Positions 25,487-33,284 of a stretch of DNA of 64,000 nt are shown in pieces. Position numbers and translations under genes: made by a program. The notes under the pieces are model-generated. The model searched no databases. It was not told where the DNA came from and saw only the letters and a program-made list of their open reading frames with translations. The stretch comes from Pseudonocardia petroleophila (GTDB lineage: Bacteria; Actinomycetota; Actinomycetes; Mycobacteriales; Pseudonocardiaceae), in assembly GCF_014235185.1 (NCBI RefSeq), contig NZ_CP060131.1, forward strand, positions 379,501-443,500. Direction: 5' to 3'. Numbering within the stretch: position 1 is the stretch's first letter; every line of letters starts with the position of its first letter.

Positions 25487-26614
25487 ATGTCCGAGGAATC
25501 GCTCCACACGCCCCTGAAATTCGCCTACTGGGTGCCGAACGTCAGCGGCGGCCTGGTCACCAGCACCATCGAGCAGCGCACCGACTGGGGCTACGACTAC
25601 AACCGGAAGCTCGCGCAGACCGCCGAGAACAGCGGCTTCGAGTACGCGCTGTCGCAGGTCCGCTACATGGCCAGCTACGGAGCCGACCACCAGCACGAGT
25701 CGACGAGCTTCTCCCTCGCGCTGCTGCTCGCCACCGAGCGGCTCAAGGTTATCGCCGCGGTGCACCCCGGGCTGTGGCAGCCGGGTGTGCTGTCGAAGTG
25801 GGTCGCCACCGCCGACCACCTCTCGAAGGGACGCATCGCCGTCAACGTGGTGAGCGGCTGGCTCAAGGCCGAGTTCACCGCGCTGGGCGAGCCCTGGCTC
25901 GAGCACGACGAGCGGTACCGCCGCTCCGCGGAGTTCATGCAGGTGCTGCGCGAGATCTGGACCAGCGACAGTGCCGAGTTCCGCGGCGACTTCTACCGCA
26001 TCCACGACTTCGACCTCAAGCCCAAGCCCGTCGACGTCCCCGGCCGTCCGCACCCGGAGATCTTCCAGGGCGGCAACTCCTCGGCGGCCCGGCGCAACGG
26101 CGGCCGCGTCGCCGACTGGTACTTCTCCAACGGCAAGGACTACGACGGCTTCACCGAGCAGGTCACCGAGGTGCTCGGGCACGCCACCGACGCCGGCCGC
26201 GCCGTCCCGCCGAAGTTCGCACTGAACGGCTTCATGATCGCCCGCGACACCGAGAAGGAGGCCCGCGAGACGCTGCGCGAGATCATCGCGAAGGCCAACA
26301 AGCCGGCCGTCGAGGGCTTCCGCGACGCCGTGCAGCAGGCCGGGGCGTCCACCGGGAACAAGCAGGGCATGTGGGCGGACTCGTCGTTCGAGGACCTCGT
26401 CCAGTACAACGACGGCTTCCGCACCCAGCTCATCGGCACGCCGGAGCAGATCGCCGACCGCGCGATCGAGTACAAGCGCCGCGGCGCGAACCTGCTCCTG
26501 CTCGGCTACCTGCACTTCCAGGAGGAGGTCGAGCACTTCGGGACCCACGTCCTCCCGATCATCCGGGAGAAGGAGGCCGAGCTCGCCGAGCGCGGCACGC
26601 CCGCACTGGTCTGA
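25487..26614 (+). CDS. sfnG: Dimethylsulfone monooxygenase SfnG
   Basis: A 375-residue FMNH2-dependent luciferase-fold monooxygenase that converts dimethyl sulfone to methanesulfinate, making it a sulfur source. Family markers run along its whole length: LKFAYWVPNVSGGLV, WGYDYNRKLAQTAE, GEPWLEHDERYRRS, PHPEIFQGGNSSAAR, SFEDLVQYNDGF and GYLHFQEEVEHFG. ATG 25487 is the only start with the full N-terminus; its RBS is weak. It is preceded by leader peptide 1 and followed by leader peptide 2 and an SfnB-like gene. The flavin reductase it needs is not in the window. Confidence 0.93.
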   Translation: MSEESLHTPLKFAYWVPNVSGGLVTSTIEQRTDWGYDYNRKLAQTAENSGFEYALSQVRYMASYGADHQHESTSFSLALLLATERLKVIAAVHPGLWQPGVLSKWVATADHLSKGRIAVNVVSGWLKAEFTALGEPWLEHDERYRRSAEFMQVLREIWTSDSAEFRGDFYRIHDFDLKPKPVDVPGRPHPEIFQGGNSSAARRNGGRVADWYFSNGKDYDGFTEQVTEVLGHATDAGRAVPPKFALNGFMIARDTEKEARETLREIIAKANKPAVEGFRDAVQQAGASTGNKQGMWADSSFEDLVQYNDGFRTQLIGTPEQIADRAIEYKRRGANLLLLGYLHFQEEVEHFGTHVLPIIREKEAELAERGTPALV

Positions 26615-26619
26615 CCCCC

Positions 26620-26691
26620 GTGTACCCCAAGCTCCTCACGCGCCGGTGGCACGTCGACCTGCTCCGGTCGACGTCCACCGCGTGTCGGTGA
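26620..26691 (+). CDS. Leader peptide upstream of the sfnB-like gene (uORF 2)
   Basis: A 23-residue frame beginning at GTG 26620, six bases after the sfnG stop. The peptide reads YPKLLTRRWHVDLLR after the start and ends STSTACR. The LTRRxHVDLxR...S..CR pattern is, as I recall it, the signature of actinobacterial leader peptides upstream of sulfur-assimilation genes. The HVDLLR codons fold into a 9-bp hairpin. It lies 45 bases before the sfnB-like start. No clear RBS is seen for the GTG. Confidence 0.72.
   Translation: MYPKLLTRRWHVDLLRSTSTACR
26651..26674 (+). promoter_or_regulatory. Hairpin within leader peptide 2
   Basis: ACGTCGACC (26651-26659) pairs perfectly with GGTCGACGT (26666-26674) around the loop TGCTCC. 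It shares the GTCGAC arm core with the hairpin of leader peptide 1. The Cys codon follows the stem at about 26683. Confidence 0.6.
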
Positions 26692-26736
26692 CCCCGCTCC
26701 GGTCCGTCGTTCCGACACCAGTGAGAGGTGCACACC

Positions 26737-27969
26737 ATGACCACGCTCGAGAACCGCCCCACCGCGACGCCCGACTGGGCGTCGCGACCCGCCCCCGACT
26801 CGCCCGACGCCTGGCTCGCCCGCGCCCGTGAGGTGCGCGAGATCCTCGCCGCCGACGCGGCCGCCCGCGACCGGGCCGCCGAGACCCCGTACACCGAGGT
26901 CGCCCTGCTCAAGGCCGCCGGCCTTGTCACCCTCCTCGGCCCGGTCGCGGAGGGCGGTGGCGGGCAGGAGTGGCCGCTCGCCTACCGGGTCGTCCGGGAG
27001 GTCGCGGCAGGCGACGGTTCGATCGGCCAGCTGCTCGGCTACCACTACCTGTGGTTCTGGGCCGCCCGGCTCGTCGGCACGCCGGAGCAGATCGCCGCCG
27101 TCGAGGCCGACGCCACCCGCAACAGGTGGTTCTTCGGCGGCGCGGTCAACCCGCGCGACTCCGACGTGCAGATCCGCGACGAGGGCCACCAGATCGTCTA
27201 CAACGGCCGCAAGACGTTCTCCACCGGCAGCAAGGTCTCCGACGTGACCGTGCTGGAGGGCGTTCTCGAGGGGACGGACACGCACGTCTTCGCCATCGTG
27301 CCCAGCGACCAGCCCGGTATCACGTTCCACGACGACTGGGACAACATCGGCCAGCGGCTGACCGAGAGCGGCAGCGTCACGATCACCGACGTCGCCGTGC
27401 CGTGGGAGGCGGCGGCCGGTTTCGTCGACAAGGCGTTCCGGCCGCGGGTCTACAACACGCTCAACGTGCCGACGATCCAGCTCGTGTTCGTCAGCTTCTA
27501 CCTGGGCATCACGCGCGGTGCGCTGGAGACGGCGCTGGAGTACACGCGCACGCAGACCCGCCCGTGGCTGCACGGCGGCCAGGAGCGGGCCGTCGACGAG
27601 CCGTACCAGCTCGACCTCTACGGCGACTACGCGTCGAAGCTCTGGGCGGTGGAGGCACTGGCCGACCAGGTGGCGCAGGAGGGCCTCGCGATCCACCACG
27701 ACGCGTGGGAGGTCACCGAGCGGCAGCGCGGTGAGCACGAGGTCCGGGTCGCGGCGGTCAAGGCCCGGGCCACCGACGTGGCGCTGGAGATCACCAGCGG
27801 CATCTTCGAGGGCCTGGGGGCCCGCGCCACCGCCTCGGCGCTGGGCTTCGACCGGTTCTGGCGCAACGTGCGCACCCACACCCTGCACGACCCGGTGGCC
27901 TACAAGCGCCGCGAGGTGGGGGCGTTCCTGCTGCGCGACGAACTGCCCGAGCCGACCTGGTACTCCTGA
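26737..27969 (+). CDS. sfnB: SfnB/DszC-family flavin monooxygenase (acyl-CoA dehydrogenase fold)
   Basis: A 410-residue oxidoreductase of the SfnB sulfur-acquisition / DszC branch of the acyl-CoA dehydrogenase superfamily. Visible are the N-terminal helical domain, the beta-domain region FFGGAVNPRDSDVQI and GRKTFSTGSKVSDVTVLEG, the NIGQRLTESGSV strand, and a C-terminal helical bundle with RFWRNVRTHTLHDPVAYKR, where the HTLHDP segment is typical of these monooxygenases. ATG 26737 has GAGAGG upstream. Together with SfnG it uses sulfones, sulfonates or related compounds when sulfate is short. The exact substrate is not clear. Confidence 0.88.
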   Translation: MTTLENRPTATPDWASRPAPDSPDAWLARAREVREILAADAAARDRAAETPYTEVALLKAAGLVTLLGPVAEGGGGQEWPLAYRVVREVAAGDGSIGQLLGYHYLWFWAARLVGTPEQIAAVEADATRNRWFFGGAVNPRDSDVQIRDEGHQIVYNGRKTFSTGSKVSDVTVLEGVLEGTDTHVFAIVPSDQPGITFHDDWDNIGQRLTESGSVTITDVAVPWEAAAGFVDKAFRPRVYNTLNVPTIQLVFVSFYLGITRGALETALEYTRTQTRPWLHGGQERAVDEPYQLDLYGDYASKLWAVEALADQVAQEGLAIHHDAWEVTERQRGEHEVRVAAVKARATDVALEITSGIFEGLGARATASALGFDRFWRNVRTHTLHDPVAYKRREVGAFLLRDELPEPTWYS

Positions 27970-27974
27970 GCCCC

Positions 27975-28014
27975 GTGCGCGGAAACGGTCGCCGGGGCGA
28001 CCGTTTCCGCGCAC
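27975..28014. terminator. Perfect two-way terminator hairpin
   Basis: A perfect 19-bp stem (27975-27993 with 27996-28014) sits between the sfnB-like gene and the convergent GDT1 gene, whose stop is at 28018-28020. The outer stem GTGCGCGGA / TCCGCGCAC recurs at 40333-40372. Confidence 0.85.
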
Positions 28015-28017
28015 GAG

Positions 28018-29244
28018 CTAGCCGACGCGCATGTGCTCGTGGTGCGGCAGCCCGGGGTGGTCGGCGGGGATGACGCGGGGCAGGAAGCGGCCGGTGCGGG
28101 CGGCGTAGTCGGTGTAGGTCTCGCCGTGCAGGCGGGCCAGCATCGGCTCCCGCACCGCCCGCACCTGCACCTGCACCGCGACGACCAGCAGCACCGCGGC
28201 CAGCACGCCCATCAGCGTCGGCACCATCACGAGCGTGCCGCCGAGCGCGAGCACGATGCCGGTCAGGCCGGGGTTGCGCACCCGCTTGTGCAGGCCCGCC
28301 GTGACGAGCGACCCGCGCCGGGCCACCGCCTGGGCCTGGGCCGCCAGCACCAGCGACACCCCGAGCAGCGAGAGGCCCGCGCCGATCACCGCGAGGCCCG
28401 GGTCGTCGAACAGGGCGATCGGGTCGATCACGTCGATCCCCACCAGCAGCGGCGCGGCCAGCCCGAGCACGACGGCCACGGCGTAGAGCCCGCGGGCCCA
28501 CCACCAGGCCACCCCGCGCTGGCGGTGCACGCCCGGGGTGCGGGCCAGCCGCCTGCCGAGCCCGCCGATGAGGACCGCGGCCAGGCCGAGGCCCAGCGCG
28601 ATCCAGCCGGCGGCGTGGTGGTCCAGGGCACTGGCGACAGCGGCCCAGACCGGCATGCCGGTGAGCTCGGCGATCGCCTCGCTGCCCAGACCCAGCCCGA
28701 ACAGGAGGAACAGCACCGCGGCACCGATCGCGATCGTGCGCTCCGGCAGGCGCCTGCCGAGCTGCCGCCCGACCACGATGGCCAGCGCGTCGGCCGCGAC
28801 CATGCCCACCGTGGAGCCCGCCCAGACCCCGGCCCAGCCGTACTGGGTGGCCAGGGTGATCGTGGCGAGCATCGTCTTGTCGCCCAGCTCGGCCAGGAAG
28901 AACGCGACGGTGACGGCGAGCAGCGCCGATCCGCCGACGCGGGCGGCCTTGGACTGCTCGGACTCGCTCAGCGAGTCGCCGCGCAGCGTCCAGGCCCCGA
29001 AGCCGAGGAACATCACGGCCGCGACCAGCGAGATCCAGCCCGTGGGCAGGGCCGAGCCGAGCCCGTGGCCGACGGCGACGGAGAGCAGGTGCACGACCGA
29101 GGTCGCGACCGTGATCCCGAGGATCACCGTCCACGCCCGGTACCTCGTGGCGAACGCCAGGGCCATGAGCTGGGACTTGTCACCCAGCTCGGCCACGAAT
29201 ACGACGCCTGTGCTGACGGCGAACGCCAGCAGGAAACCCTCCAC
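28018..29244 (-). CDS. GDT1/UPF0016-type manganese exporter fused to an ICMT-like methyltransferase domain
   Basis: A 408-residue membrane protein. Residues 1-190 form a GDT1/TMEM165 cation-exporter unit with both signature repeats, ELGDKS at about 19-24 and ELGDKT at about 119-124. A linker helix region (about 195-260) leads to a C-terminal membrane domain (about 270-400). That domain has the isoprenylcysteine/phospholipid methyltransferase pattern: RVRNPGLTGIVLALGG, then REPMLARLHGETYTDYAARTGRFLPR. GTG 29244 follows GAGGA. The yybP-ykoY riboswitch upstream supports manganese efflux. The fusion is unusual; the two halves are normally separate proteins. The role of the second half is unknown. 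Confidence 0.85.
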   Translation of the reverse strand: MEGFLLAFAVSTGVVFVAELGDKSQLMALAFATRYRAWTVILGITVATSVVHLLSVAVGHGLGSALPTGWISLVAAVMFLGFGAWTLRGDSLSESEQSKAARVGGSALLAVTVAFFLAELGDKTMLATITLATQYGWAGVWAGSTVGMVAADALAIVVGRQLGRRLPERTIAIGAAVLFLLFGLGLGSEAIAELTGMPVWAAVASALDHHAAGWIALGLGLAAVLIGGLGRRLARTPGVHRQRGVAWWWARGLYAVAVVLGLAAPLLVGIDVIDPIALFDDPGLAVIGAGLSLLGVSLVLAAQAQAVARRGSLVTAGLHKRVRNPGLTGIVLALGGTLVMVPTLMGVLAAVLLVVAVQVQVRAVREPMLARLHGETYTDYAARTGRFLPRVIPADHPGLPHHEHMRVG

Positions 29245-29251
29245 GCGAGCA

Positions 29252-29416
29252 CATCCTCGATCTCGGGCCGGATCGAGGTGGGGGCCACTTCGATCCGGAT
29301 GCAGTAACCGGATCGAAGGTCTCGCTCGCCTGGTGGTGCAGGCCGTGCGGCCGGGAGCCCGCTGGAGGCGGAGCGCCAGTATGTCGACCGCGACGTTGGG
29401 AGCTACTCCCCTTCGC
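29252..29416 (-). promoter_or_regulatory. yybP-ykoY manganese riboswitch with expression platform
   Basis: On the minus strand the aptamer spans about 29416 to 29310. It begins CGAAGGGGAGTAGC and ends GCGAGCGAGACCTTCG, the conserved elements of the yybP-ykoY family, with P1 formed by CGAAGG (29410-29415) and CCTTCG. Downstream arms are A (29308-29318), B (29288-29298), C (29268-29278) and D (29255-29262). A pairs perfectly with B, B pairs with C at 10 of 11 positions, and C pairs with D, which contains the RBS. A overlaps the 3' side of P1. Ligand binding would therefore free B to capture C and release the RBS, an ON switch. Confidence 0.88.
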
Positions 29417-29481
29417 GTCTTCCAGCCTACGCTCCAGGGGTCCCCGCCGTCCCGGTGGACGCCCAGTGGAGGAGATCACAC

Positions 29482-30651
29482 ATGTCCGATGCCGTCATCG
29501 TCGACGCGGTCCGCACCCCGATCGGCAGGCGGAAGGGCTCGCTCGCCGACGTCCACCCGGTCGACCTGTCCGCGGTGGTGCTGCGCGCGCTCGCAGAGCG
29601 CACCGGCCTCGATCCCGAGGTCGTCGACGACGTCGTGTGGGGCTGCGTCAACCAGGTCGGCGACCAGGCCGCGCAGATCGGGCGCTACGGCGTGCTGGCC
29701 GCGGGCTGGCCGGAGTCGGTGCCGGGCGTCACGGTCAACCGGGCGTGCGGGTCGAGCCAGTCGTCGTTCGACTTCGCGGCCGGGATGGTCCTGGCCGGGC
29801 AGTACGACGTGGTCGTGGCCGGCGGTGTCGAGTCGATGACGCGGGTGCCGCTCGGGTCGGGCCGCGACCTCGGCCGCCCGTACGGACCGCTGGTCCGCGA
29901 GCGCTACGCCGCCGACCTGACGAGCGGCGAGTTCCCCGGCGAGGACTTCAACCAGGGCATCGGGGCCGAGCGCATCGCCGCCGCCTGGGGCTTCTCCCGG
30001 CGGCAGCTCGACGAGTACTCGGCCCGGTCGCACGAGCTCGCCGCCGCCGCGATCGACTCCGGGGCGTTCGACGCCCAGCTCGCGCCCGTCCCCGACGCGC
30101 CCGGCCTGACCGCCGACGAGGGCCTGCGCCGCGGCACGACGGCCGACACCCTGGCGAAGCTCAAGCCGGTGTTCCGCGAGGACGGCGTGATCCACGCGGG
30201 CAACAGCTCGCAGATCTCCGACGGCGCGTCGGCGGTGCTGATCATGTCTGCGGAGCGCGCCGCCGAGCTGGGGCTCACGCCGATCGCCCGCTACCACGGC
30301 GGCGCGGTCGCCGGGGCCGATCCGCTGAAGATGCTGACCGGGCCGATCCCGGCCACCGCGAAGGTCCTCAAGCGCACCGGGCTGTCGATCTCCGACATCG
30401 GCGCGTTCGAGGTCAACGAGGCCTTCGCGCCGGTCCCGATGGCGTGGCAGGCGGAGTTCGGCGCCGACCCCGACCGCCTCAACCCGCTCGGCGGCGCGAT
30501 CGCGGTCGGGCACCCGCTCGGGGCGTCCGGCACGGTGCTGATGACGCGGCTGGTGCACCACATGCGCGACAGGGACATCCGCTACGGCCTGCAGACGATG
30601 TGCGAGGGCGGCGGCACGGCCAACGCCACGATCGTCGAGCTGCTGCGCTGA
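29482..30651 (+). CDS. Acetyl-CoA acyltransferase (thiolase)
   Basis: A 389-residue degradative-type thiolase that cleaves or condenses 3-ketoacyl-CoA. The nucleophile Cys89 lies in VNRACGSSQ. His344 lies in GHPLGASG and the second Cys374 in MCEGGG, in the expected places. ATG 29482 has GGAGGAGA upstream. It is divergent from the riboswitch-controlled exporter. No beta-oxidation partner is adjacent, so chain-length preference cannot be told. Confidence 0.92.
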   Translation: MSDAVIVDAVRTPIGRRKGSLADVHPVDLSAVVLRALAERTGLDPEVVDDVVWGCVNQVGDQAAQIGRYGVLAAGWPESVPGVTVNRACGSSQSSFDFAAGMVLAGQYDVVVAGGVESMTRVPLGSGRDLGRPYGPLVRERYAADLTSGEFPGEDFNQGIGAERIAAAWGFSRRQLDEYSARSHELAAAAIDSGAFDAQLAPVPDAPGLTADEGLRRGTTADTLAKLKPVFREDGVIHAGNSSQISDGASAVLIMSAERAAELGLTPIARYHGGAVAGADPLKMLTGPIPATAKVLKRTGLSISDIGAFEVNEAFAPVPMAWQAEFGADPDRLNPLGGAIAVGHPLGASGTVLMTRLVHHMRDRDIRYGLQTMCEGGGTANATIVELLR

Positions 30652-30700
30652 GCGTCGACGGGCCGGACCCGACGGAACCGGCAGGGAATTCCCAGCGACG

Positions 30701-30718
30701 TCTCAGGCCCCTCCCAGA
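30701..30718 (+). promoter_or_regulatory. Possible MprA-type site upstream of the HtrA-like gene
   Basis: TCTCAGGC (30701-30708) and CTCCCAGA (30711-30718) form two loosely similar octamers separated by two bases, 22 bases before the protease start. Mycobacterial pepD is controlled by MprA at TCTCAG-type octamers with this spacing. The second octamer is a weak match, so this is tentative. Confidence 0.3.
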
Positions 30719-30739
30719 CTCGGGGTGCACGGTGGCGTC

Positions 30740-32137
30740 ATGACCGAGATCAGGGAGCAGGGACCGGACGCGAGCGCGCCCCAGGGCCCCCGCAGCGACC
30801 AGAACCCCGTCCCCGCCTACGCGGGAGCCCCCGCACCCGGGGCCCACGGGTCCGCGCAGCCGCAGTCGCCGTACGCCCAGCAGGGCTGGAACCCCTCGCC
30901 GTCCTACGGCGGTCACGGCGGCGGCCCGATCGGCCCGACGGGCCCCGGCGGCCCGCCCACCGCGGTCGAGGAGCGGCCGCGGCGGCCGCGGACGATGACC
31001 GGGATCGTCACGGCCGCCCTGATCGCGGGCCTGGTCGGCGGCGGGGCCGGCTTCGGCGGGGCGTACGCCCTGCTCGGCGACTCCCCGTCGTCCTCGACGA
31101 CCCTGACCTCCTCCGCCGCGTCCCCGGCGGCGAACGCCGAGCCGGGGACCGTGGCCGGGGCGGCGTCGGTCGCGTCGCCGAGCACCGTCGACATCCGTGT
31201 CACGCTGGCCCAGGGCACGGCCGAGGGCAGCGGCGTCGTCCTCACCGCCGAGGGCGACGTGCTGACGAACAACCACGTCGTCGCGGGCAGCACCGGCGAC
31301 ATCACCGTGACCCTCGCCGACGGCTCCACGCACCGGGCCACGATCGTCGGCACCTCGCCGAGCTACGACCTCGCCGTGCTCCGGCTGCAGGACGTCTCCG
31401 GGCTCACCCCGGCGACGCTGGGCAACAGCGCGGACCTGCAGGTCGGGCAGCAGGTCGTCGCGATCGGGTCGCCGCAGGGCCTCACCGGCACCGTCACCAC
31501 CGGCATCGTCAGCGCGTTCGACCGCACCGTCGCCGTGCAGGGCGAGGACGGCTCGGCCGTCGTCTACAACGGCCTGCAGACCGACGCCCCGATCAACCAG
31601 GGCAACTCCGGCGGGCCGCTGGTCGACCTCCAGGGCCGCGTCGTCGGCATCAACTCCGCGATCGCGACCGGCAGCAGCCAGAGCACCGGCAGCATCGGCC
31701 TCGGCTTCGCGATCCCGGTCGACCAGGCCAAGCGCGTCGCGCAGGAGATCCTCGACTCCGGCACCGCCACCAAGCCGGTGCTCGGCGTGCAGGGCGACGC
31801 GGCGACGAGCGGTGGCGGCGGCGCGCAGATCGCGGCCGTCGAGCCGGGGTCGGCCGCGGCGCAGGCCGGGCTCACGGCCGGGGACGTCGTGACGAAGGTG
31901 CAGGACGCCCGCGTCGAGGACTTCGCCGACCTGGTCGCCCGCATCGGCGCCCGGACCCCCGGCGAGCAGGTGACGCTGACGGTGACCAACGGCGGGACCG
32001 AGCGGACCGTCGACGTCACCCTGGGCAGCACCCCGGACCAGGCCGCGTCGACCAGCAGCGGCGGCCAGTCCCGCGCCGTCCCCCAGAGCCCCTTCGGTCA
32101 GAGCCCCTTCGGCCAGAGCCCCTTCGGCGGGAACTGA
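30740..32137 (+). CDS. HtrA/DegP-like membrane-anchored serine protease (PepD type)
   Basis: A 465-residue protein: a long Pro/Gly/Gln-rich cytoplasmic N-terminus (1-80), one membrane anchor (about 86-112), a trypsin-like domain and one PDZ domain (about 350-430). The catalytic triad is visible as His179 in TNNHVV, Asp210 in SYDLAVLRL and Ser290 in GNSGGPL. The C-terminus ends in three QSPFG repeats. It acts outside the membrane in protein quality control. ATG 30740 is taken; GTG 30725 is an in-frame alternative. Confidence 0.92.
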   Translation: MTEIREQGPDASAPQGPRSDQNPVPAYAGAPAPGAHGSAQPQSPYAQQGWNPSPSYGGHGGGPIGPTGPGGPPTAVEERPRRPRTMTGIVTAALIAGLVGGGAGFGGAYALLGDSPSSSTTLTSSAASPAANAEPGTVAGAASVASPSTVDIRVTLAQGTAEGSGVVLTAEGDVLTNNHVVAGSTGDITVTLADGSTHRATIVGTSPSYDLAVLRLQDVSGLTPATLGNSADLQVGQQVVAIGSPQGLTGTVTTGIVSAFDRTVAVQGEDGSAVVYNGLQTDAPINQGNSGGPLVDLQGRVVGINSAIATGSSQSTGSIGLGFAIPVDQAKRVAQEILDSGTATKPVLGVQGDAATSGGGGAQIAAVEPGSAAAQAGLTAGDVVTKVQDARVEDFADLVARIGARTPGEQVTLTVTNGGTERTVDVTLGSTPDQAASTSSGGQSRAVPQSPFGQSPFGQSPFGGN

Positions 32138-32141
32138 GGCC

Positions 32142-33284
32142 TCAGCCGGTGAGCCAGGCCCGGACCTCGGCGTCGTCGGCGCCGAGGCCGGGCGGCGGGC
32201 GGTGGTACGCGGGCGGGGTGGCCGAGTAGGTCACCGGGTTGCGGACGCTCGGGACACCGCCCGGGCGCACCACCGGGTCGAGGCCGAGGCGGTCGGCCAG
32301 CGCGAGCCCTTCACCGACGGTCTGGATCGGCCCGCACGGGACCCCGACCGCGGACAGGGCGTCGAACCACTCCTGCGCGGACCGGGTGGCGAGGCGCGCC
32401 AGCAGCAGCGGGCGCAGCTCGTCGCGGTGGGCGTTGCGGTCGCCCATCGAGCCGAAGCGCGGGTCCTCGAGCAGTTCCGGGGCCCCGATCGCCTCGGCCA
32501 GCTTGCGGAACTGCCCGTCGTTGGCCGCGATGACGATCAGCTCGCCGTCGCCGGTGGGCAGCGGCTCGTAGGGGAACAGGCTCAGGTGCGCGTTGCCCAG
32601 CCGCCGCGGCGTGGCCCCGGCGGCGAGCACCGCCGAGGTGTGGTTGACCAGCCCGGACAGGGCCGCGGAGAGCAGGTTGGTCTGCACCAGCTGTCCCTCG
32701 CCGGTGGCGTCGCGGTGGCGCAGCGCGGCGAGGATCGCGACGGCCGCGTGCAGCCCGGTCATGACGTCGAGCGCCGCGACCCCGGCCCGCAGCGGCGGCC
32801 CGTCGGCCTCGCCGGTGACGCTCATCAGCCCGGACACCGCCTGGGCGAGCAGGTCGTAGCCGGGCAGCCCGGAGTCCGGGCCGAACCCGCTGATCGAGGC
32901 GTAGACGACGCCGGGGTTCGCGGCGGAGACGGTCGGGTGGTCCAGCCCGAAGCGCGCCAGCCCGCCGGGCTTGAAGTTCTCGACGAGCACGTCGGCGCGG
33001 CCCGCGAGGCGCTGGGCGAGCGCGAGGTCGTCCGCGTCGCGCAGGTCCAGGACGATCGAGCGCTTGTTGCGGTTGATCGACAGGTAGTAGGTGGCCGTGC
33101 CGTCGTCGGCGACGGGCGGGGTCCAGGTGCGGGTGTCGTCGCCCAGCGGCGGGCCCTCCACCTTGATCACCGTCGCGCCGAGGTCGGCGAGCAGCATCGT
33201 GGCGTAGGGCCCGGCGAGGATGCGGGAGAAGTCGGCGACGACCACCCCCGCCAGCGGTCCGGTGGGGGCGTCGTCGGCGATCAC
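32142..33284 (-). CDS. CaiB/BaiF family (type III) CoA-transferase
   Basis: A 380-residue CoA-transferase with family markers ADFSRILAGPYATMLLADLGATVIK near the N-terminus, SINRNKRSIVLDLR, and the catalytic Asp in GYDLLAQAVSGLM at about residue 142. GTG 33284 overlaps the sigma-factor stop by four bases (GTGA), so it is the last gene of the sigma-factor operon. Substrate unknown; formyl-, crotonobetainyl- and succinyl-CoA types share these motifs. Confidence 0.9.
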   Translation of the reverse strand: MIADDAPTGPLAGVVVADFSRILAGPYATMLLADLGATVIKVEGPPLGDDTRTWTPPVADDGTATYYLSINRNKRSIVLDLRDADDLALAQRLAGRADVLVENFKPGGLARFGLDHPTVSAANPGVVYASISGFGPDSGLPGYDLLAQAVSGLMSVTGEADGPPLRAGVAALDVMTGLHAAVAILAALRHRDATGEGQLVQTNLLSAALSGLVNHTSAVLAAGATPRRLGNAHLSLFPYEPLPTGDGELIVIAANDGQFRKLAEAIGAPELLEDPRFGSMGDRNAHRDELRPLLLARLATRSAQEWFDALSAVGVPCGPIQTVGEGLALADRLGLDPVVRPGGVPSVRNPVTYSATPPAYHRPPPGLGADDAEVRAWLTG

